Shown piece by piece: positions 7,738 through 11,817 of a DNA stretch of 11,817 nucleotides. The stretch lies in assembly GCA_002508425.1 (NCBI GenBank), contig DAKU01000049.1, positions 868 through 12,684 on the forward strand, in the 5' to 3' direction. The stretch comes from Methanosarcinaceae archaeon UBA470. Lineage in GTDB: Archaea; Halobacteriota; Methanosarcinia; Methanosarcinales; Methanosarcinaceae. Below the pieces are notes generated by a model, which saw only the letters and a program-made list of their open reading frames with translations, had not been told where the DNA came from and ran no database searches. The stretch's first letter is position 1; each line of letters starts with the position of its first letter. The translations under genes were made by a program, and so were the position numbers.

Positions 7738-9855
7738 ATGGAAGATAATGAGATGGCAATGCATGAGCATATGCATCATGATATGGGACAGCAGGCAATC
7801 GAACAGCATCCATCTCACATGGAACATAACCATATGGAACATGGGGAACACATCCAGCATGGTAAACATGGTGCACAGGGCAAGCACAAAGACCATACTA
7901 ACCATCATGAAGTGATGGTGGAAGATTTTAAAAGACGGTTTTTTATCTCCGTCATTATCACTATCCCTATACTTCTACTGTCTCCTATTATCCGCGAGTT
8001 CCTGTTCACAGTTTCTGGGATAATAGTTCCGGGTTTCAAAGGGGATATTTATGTGCTGTTCCTGCTGTCCACGATTATATTCTTCTATGGAGGCCTGCCT
8101 TTCCTTAAGGGAATAAAGGATGAACTAACCTCACATACCCCTGGCATGATGACCCTGATAGCTATAGCTATCACGGTTGCATATATATACAGCAGTCTAG
8201 TCGTGTTTGGCCTGATGGGAATGATCTTTTTTTGGGAGCTGGCAACACTTATCGACATCATGCTTCTGGGACACTGGTTGGAGATGCGTTCTATAATGGG
8301 AGCTTCCAAGGCACTGGAACAACTGGTCCGGTTATTGCCTCCTGATGCCCACATGATCGATGAGCAGGGGGATGTTAAAGATGTACCATTGAAAAATATT
8401 GTTGTAGGCGACCTGCTGCTTGTAAGACCCGGCGAGAAAATCCCCGCCGATGGTGTGGTTGTTGAAGGAAACAGCTCTGTCAATGAAGCCATGCTCACAG
8501 GTGAGTCGAAGCCCGTTGCAAAAGTGAAAGGTGATGAAGTGATCGGAGGCTCCATCAATGATGAGGGAGCCATAACCGTTAAAGTAAAGAAAACTGGAGC
8601 TGAATCTTTCCTTTCCCAGGTAGTGGAACTTGTAAGAGAAGCTCAGGAAAGTAAATCCCATACCCAGGATCTGGCTGACAGGGCGGCCAAGTGGCTCACG
8701 ATCATTTCCCTCAGTGTAGGCACGATCACATTGTTAGTGTGGACCCAGCTAATCAAAGCAGATTTCGCGTTCTCTCTCGAAAGAGCCGTTACAGTAATGG
8801 TAATAACCTGTCCTCATGCTCTTGGTCTTGCAATTCCTCTGGTCGTTGCCATATCCTCTGCACTGGCAGCACGCAATGGACTGCTCATCAGGAACAGGAT
8901 AGCCTTTGAGAACGCTCGCAACCTGAATGCCATTATCTTCGACAAGACTGGTACGCTGACACAGGGACGATTTGGAATAACTGACACAGTTATTTTCGAC
9001 TGTACAATGAATGAAGAAGAACTGGTAAGGTATGCAGCCGCCGTGGAAGCTAATTCGGAGCATCCGATAGCTCGGGGTATAGCTGCATCTGTGAAACAGG
9101 CATATAAAGTGGAAAATTTCCTGTCCATTCCGGGAAAAGGAGCCCAAGGAATATTCGAGGGGAAAGAAGTAAAGGTCGTTAGCCCTGGCTATCTGAGAGA
9201 ACAGGGCATTAACGTTGAAAACGAAGTTGTGAACAAACTCACATCACAGGGAAAAACGGTTGTTTACATGGTAATGGATGGAAAAGTGAAAGGCGCCATT
9301 GCCCTGGCCGATATCATAAGGCCTGAATCAAAACAGGCAATTTCCACACTACGGGAAATGGGAATCAAATGTATGATGCTTACCGGTGATAATGAACAAG
9401 TTGCAAGATGGGTTGCAGAAGAGATAGGATTGGATGAGTATTTTGCTGAGGTGTTGCCACAGGAAAAGGCTGCCAAGGTCAAAGAGGTACAGTCAAGGGG
9501 GCTTGTGGTTGCGATGACCGGAGATGGGGTGAACGATGCTCCCGCTCTTGCCCAGGCAGACATAGGAATTGCCATAGGAGCAGGTACCGATGTTGCAGTA
9601 GAAGCAGCGGATATAATACTGGTCAAAAATAATCCCAAAGATGTTGTTTACATAGTAGGTCTTTCCCGAGCTACTTACAAAAAGATGCTGCAGAACCTTT
9701 TCTGGGCTACTGGATATAACGTAATAGCAATACCACTTGCTGCCGGTATACTGTACAATCAAGGAATATTGCTATCTCCTGCAGTTGGAGCTGTCTTTAT
9801 GTCCCTGAGCACGATCATCGTGGCCATTAATGCCAGATTTCTGTCAATGGACTGA
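7738..9855 (+). CDS. copB: CopB-type (P1B-3) copper-translocating P-type ATPase
   Basis: This 705-residue ATPase pumps copper out of the cell. The cytoplasmic N-terminus (residues 1-60) is exceptionally His/Met-rich: I count 16 His, with no CXXC heavy-metal domain. About eight membrane helices follow. The transport motif is C358-P-H360, the hallmark of the CopB or P1B-3 subgroup rather than the CPC of CopA. The actuator has T254-G-E-S257, the phosphorylation site is D402-KTGT, the nucleotide domain has H442-P in SEHP, and the hinge is GDGVNDAP (595-602). Helix 7 has a YN pair and helix 8 has MSLST, both usual in CopB. The family transports Cu(II) in Archaeoglobus and copper in other members. 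The ATG at 7738 is preferred, with AAGGAG ten bases upstream; an in-frame TTG at 7717 would add seven residues ahead of it without a ribosome site. It forms a pair with the upstream cytochrome c gene. Confidence 0.93.
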   Translation: MEDNEMAMHEHMHHDMGQQAIEQHPSHMEHNHMEHGEHIQHGKHGAQGKHKDHTNHHEVMVEDFKRRFFISVIITIPILLLSPIIREFLFTVSGIIVPGFKGDIYVLFLLSTIIFFYGGLPFLKGIKDELTSHTPGMMTLIAIAITVAYIYSSLVVFGLMGMIFFWELATLIDIMLLGHWLEMRSIMGASKALEQLVRLLPPDAHMIDEQGDVKDVPLKNIVVGDLLLVRPGEKIPADGVVVEGNSSVNEAMLTGESKPVAKVKGDEVIGGSINDEGAITVKVKKTGAESFLSQVVELVREAQESKSHTQDLADRAAKWLTIISLSVGTITLLVWTQLIKADFAFSLERAVTVMVITCPHALGLAIPLVVAISSALAARNGLLIRNRIAFENARNLNAIIFDKTGTLTQGRFGITDTVIFDCTMNEEELVRYAAAVEANSEHPIARGIAASVKQAYKVENFLSIPGKGAQGIFEGKEVKVVSPGYLREQGINVENEVVNKLTSQGKTVVYMVMDGKVKGAIALADIIRPESKQAISTLREMGIKCMMLTGDNEQVARWVAEEIGLDEYFAEVLPQEKAAKVKEVQSRGLVVAMTGDGVNDAPALAQADIGIAIGAGTDVAVEAADIILVKNNPKDVVYIVGLSRATYKKMLQNLFWATGYNVIAIPLAAGILYNQGILLSPAVGAVFMSLSTIIVAINARFLSMD

Positions 9856-9942
9856 AAAAGTCCCCTTTATACTGACAAGAACAAAAAATTAATGAATAAA
9901 TTAACCCACCAAAGCTTTAGGGATATATTGCAAAGTAATACG

Positions 9943-10032
9943 TCATTTACCGCAGGGAAACATTCCTCCTCTCATTCCCCTCATCCCTGTAATTAACAAT
10001 ATTGGACCAAGAAGAGCCCGACAAGTGCCCAA
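9943..10032 (-). CDS. Possible 29-residue small membrane peptide, unverified
   Basis: From a TTG at 10032 the minus strand is open for 29 codons to a TGA at 9945. The product has a hydrophobic stretch (ALLGPILLIT), then a glycine/arginine/methionine segment and the ending MFPCGK. A short hydrophobic helix followed by a Gly-rich, Cys-containing tail looks more protein-like than random translation. Against it, there is no ribosome site, the start is TTG, and a TAG lies immediately upstream, so this could equally be the remnant of a longer gene. The upstream DNA in another frame (about 10050-10090) is also hydrophobic, which would fit a frameshifted older gene. I do not recognise a family with confidence. 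Confidence 0.2.
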   Translation of the reverse strand: MGTCRALLGPILLITGMRGMRGGMFPCGK

Positions 10033-10110
10033 CTATTCTATCTTGAAATCTGAGAAGTAACAAAGAAGATTGCCATTGTCACCATGGCAGCAACATATAT
10101 ATATAGACAA

Positions 10111-10120
10111 TATATAAAAT
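10111..10120 (+). promoter_or_regulatory. Candidate box A for the soluble kinase; possible leaderless start
   Basis: TATATAAAAT lies 29 bases before the ATG at 10149. Normal spacing puts the transcription start within a few bases of the ATG. No Shine-Dalgarno sequence is present (the preceding bases are GGCCGTATCCTAATT). Together these fit a leaderless or nearly leaderless mRNA. The AT-rich surroundings offer other possible boxes. Confidence 0.45.
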
Positions 10121-10148
10121 ATAATATTAAATTGGCCGTATCCTAATT

Positions 10149-11651
10149 ATGCTTTCAAAAACCGAGAACTTTTCAATCCCTTTACCTGGGGAAAATTCAA
10201 GGGAAGATTGTGAAGATAGCATTGTTGTTCTATCTTCGGAAGGAATAATCACTTTTGCCTATGAAAATTGGGAAGAGTTAGTTGAAAATAATTGCCTCGA
10301 CCCTAAGAGATATACTGAAGGGACCGATTACCTGAAAATCTGTGACGAAGCCACCAGTAAAGGGTCAGAAGAAGCTGCTGTTTTGGCGAAGGGGATAATG
10401 GATGTTATAAATGGAAAATTGAAGAGATTCAAATTTGAATTTCCCCCTCATGATCCTGATGAAAAACACTGGATTTCAATGAAAGTGCAGCCACTTTCTC
10501 AAGACTGTCCTGCAAGTGTGATATTACAATATGTAGATATCACCCAAAGGAAGGAAAAAGAAACGAAAATTGCAGAGGAGATAGCGATCTGGCGTATGCT
10601 TTTTGAGCAATCTATGGATGGATTAGTTCTTATTGACCAGAATGGAAAGGTTTGCATAGCAAGTCAAAAATTTGCTGAAATGCTTGGTTATTCACTTGAA
10701 GAGATTCTAACACTGCACATGTGGGATTGGGATGTAGTTTATTCACGCGAGCATTTGTTGGAAATGATCAGACGTGCTGATTATAAAAAGTCCATTAACG
10801 AGACTTGGCATCGCCGCAAAGATGGTAGTTTGATCAACGTTGAAATTCATGGAGTTGCAGTGATCTTTGAAGAAAAAAAATTAATTTTTTGTGTATGTCG
10901 TGATGTCACAGAGAGAAAACAGACTGAAGAAATACTACTACATGCTAAAATGATCGCTGAGAATGCGAGCCGGAGCAAGGGAGAGTTCCTATCAACCATG
11001 AGCCATGAACTGAGAACTCCGCTTAATTCGATCATAGGTTTTTCTGATATGCTGCTCGTTGGAACTGTTGGAAATCTGAATGAAAAACAGACAAAGTACA
11101 TATATAACATTTCAAATAGTGGTCATCATCTGCTAAAAATAATCAATGATATTCTTGACCTTTCGAAAGTAGAAGCCAGTAAAATGGAACTTAACTTCGA
11201 ATACTTCCCGATTTCGAATGCGATCGAGGAAGTAAAGACGCTAGTATCTCCTCTTGCATTCAAGAAGAAGATTGAGATTGATGTTAAGATCGAGCCAGAG
11301 CTTGGTACCATCAAAGCAGATAGAACCAAATTCAACCAGATACTCAATAACCTTGTAAGTAATGCGATTAAGTTCACACCGAATAAGGGTAATGTGGGCA
11401 TAACTGCAAAACGTATTGGTCACGTGATTGAGATCAGTGTGAGAGATACTGGGATAGGCATTGCAATGAATGACCTGAGTAAATTGTTCCAACCATTTAA
11501 ACAGTTGAACCCATATATGACACGTGAGCATGAAGGTACCGGACTTGGCCTGGTTCTTGTAAAAAAGTATGTTGAGATGCACGGTGGTAAGATTTGGGTC
11601 ACAAGCGAAGTTGGAAAAGGTAGCAAATTTACTTTTACGATCCGATATTAA
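10149..11651 (+). CDS. Soluble double-PAS histidine kinase
   Basis: The 500-residue protein has no signal or membrane helix and should be cytoplasmic. A first PAS-like domain (about 20-133) is followed by a second PAS (about 147-257, with FEQSMDGLVLIDQNGK and a WHRRKDGS motif), each ending with the usual D(I/V)T-x-RK. HisKA carries H286 in MSHELRTP. The ATPase domain has N401/N405, D433-TGIG and G463-TGLGL. All catalytic motifs look intact. The HisKA segment is almost the same as in the CHASE4 kinase at 2838-5084 (shared SHELRTPLNSIIGFSD and GNLNEKQT), so the two are paralogues and may feed the same regulator. No response regulator is encoded here. The PAS ligands are unknown; neither shows a sure heme or flavin signature. 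Its position after CopB does not prove a link to copper because the gene appears to have its own promoter. Confidence 0.9.
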   Translation: MLSKTENFSIPLPGENSREDCEDSIVVLSSEGIITFAYENWEELVENNCLDPKRYTEGTDYLKICDEATSKGSEEAAVLAKGIMDVINGKLKRFKFEFPPHDPDEKHWISMKVQPLSQDCPASVILQYVDITQRKEKETKIAEEIAIWRMLFEQSMDGLVLIDQNGKVCIASQKFAEMLGYSLEEILTLHMWDWDVVYSREHLLEMIRRADYKKSINETWHRRKDGSLINVEIHGVAVIFEEKKLIFCVCRDVTERKQTEEILLHAKMIAENASRSKGEFLSTMSHELRTPLNSIIGFSDMLLVGTVGNLNEKQTKYIYNISNSGHHLLKIINDILDLSKVEASKMELNFEYFPISNAIEEVKTLVSPLAFKKKIEIDVKIEPELGTIKADRTKFNQILNNLVSNAIKFTPNKGNVGITAKRIGHVIEISVRDTGIGIAMNDLSKLFQPFKQLNPYMTREHEGTGLGLVLVKKYVEMHGGKIWVTSEVGKGSKFTFTIRY

Positions 11652-11817
11652 CTACAAAATTTCGATTTTCTTGTCTTAATAGTTTAACTCATCATAGTAC
11701 TTATGTGGTCATCAGAACGTATCGGTGTTCAAACCACGTAAAAGGGCTGGGCTGCCAAGGTGATTTAATGGCTTTCCATTGGCCGAAGTAAAGATTTTAT
11801 GGGATCTGAAATGTACG
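11652..11817. other. Non-coding right end with a weak stem-loop
   Basis: A T-rich stretch just after the kinase stop (about 11658-11685) could end its transcript. At 11703-11739 the arms ATGTGGT and ACCACGT pair with one G-U, and an inner GAAC/GTTC pair (11715-11718 with 11727-11730) extends it across an asymmetric bulge with an 8-base loop. No T run follows the stem. A short open frame begins at the ATG at 11799 and reaches the window edge, but it has no ribosome site and is too short to judge. Confidence 0.4.

Larger units (their letters stand above)
9856..10148. other. Intergenic region between CopB and the soluble kinase (293 bases)
   Basis: The spacer has no strong T-tract terminator for CopB. 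It contains a possible tiny minus-strand ORF at 9943-10032 and a run of alternating A and T from about 10094 to 10131 that ends in the likely kinase promoter. No RNA gene or mobile-element end was recognised. Confidence 0.6.

Noticed and set aside
8085..9762. Long open frames on the minus strand opposite CopB
   Set aside because: They overlap a gene with intact P-type ATPase motifs and show no coherent domain; they are by-products of its codon usage.
11703..11739. Possible tRNA or small RNA at the right end
   Set aside because: The stem-loop has no cloverleaf, no T-loop consensus and no CCA-compatible acceptor stem; it is kept only as a weak stem-loop.

Overview
The window looks like a chromosomal segment of a methanogenic (or methanotrophic) euryarchaeon, most likely of the Methanosarcinales. 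This rests on several sequence features: AT-rich intergenic DNA with archaeal box A (TATA) elements, short Shine-Dalgarno sites, a COG1361-type surface Ig-repeat protein next to a MacB/FtsX permease, and a CHASE4 sensor histidine kinase. A secreted subtilase and a c-type cytochrome also fit, the latter being consistent with the cytochrome-containing methanogens. The genus cannot be fixed from the sequence alone.

Layout. (i) 1-2192, minus strand: a two-gene unit. A membrane-anchored protein with three Ig-like repeats (966-2192) is followed 9 bases later by an FtsX/MacB-type ABC permease that runs off the left edge (1-956). (ii) 2193-2837: a 645-base AT-rich divergent spacer with promoter-like elements and a perfect 8+8 bp palindrome. 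(iii) 2838-5084, plus strand: a membrane histidine kinase (TM, CHASE4-like, TM, HAMP, PAS, HisKA, HATPase_c). Its extracytoplasmic domain carries an in-frame 40-codon tandem duplication. (iv) 5085-5154: a short convergent spacer with a perfect hairpin serving both converging genes. (v) 5155-6816, minus strand: a secreted subtilisin-like protease with propeptide and C-terminal beta domain. (vi) 7018-9855, plus strand: a G+C-richer cassette of a membrane-anchored monoheme cytochrome c with a Met/Gly/Tyr-rich linker, then a CopB-type (P1B-3, CPH motif) copper-exporting ATPase with a His/Met-rich N-terminus. (vii) 9856-10148: spacer with a possible tiny minus-strand ORF and a strong TATA element. 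(viii) 10149-11651, plus strand: a soluble histidine kinase (two PAS domains, HisKA, HATPase_c). (ix) 11652-11817: non-coding tail with a weak stem-loop.

How it fits together. Most of the window faces the cell envelope: surface export or adhesion (permease plus Ig-repeat protein), extracellular proteolysis, envelope sensing and copper handling. The two kinases share nearly the same HisKA sequence. No response regulator is present, so their output partners lie elsewhere. The most unusual unit is the cytochrome c and CopB pair, which suggests redox chemistry of copper at the outer face of the membrane coupled to copper export. No CRISPR array, tRNA, rRNA, insertion sequence or phage gene was recognised.
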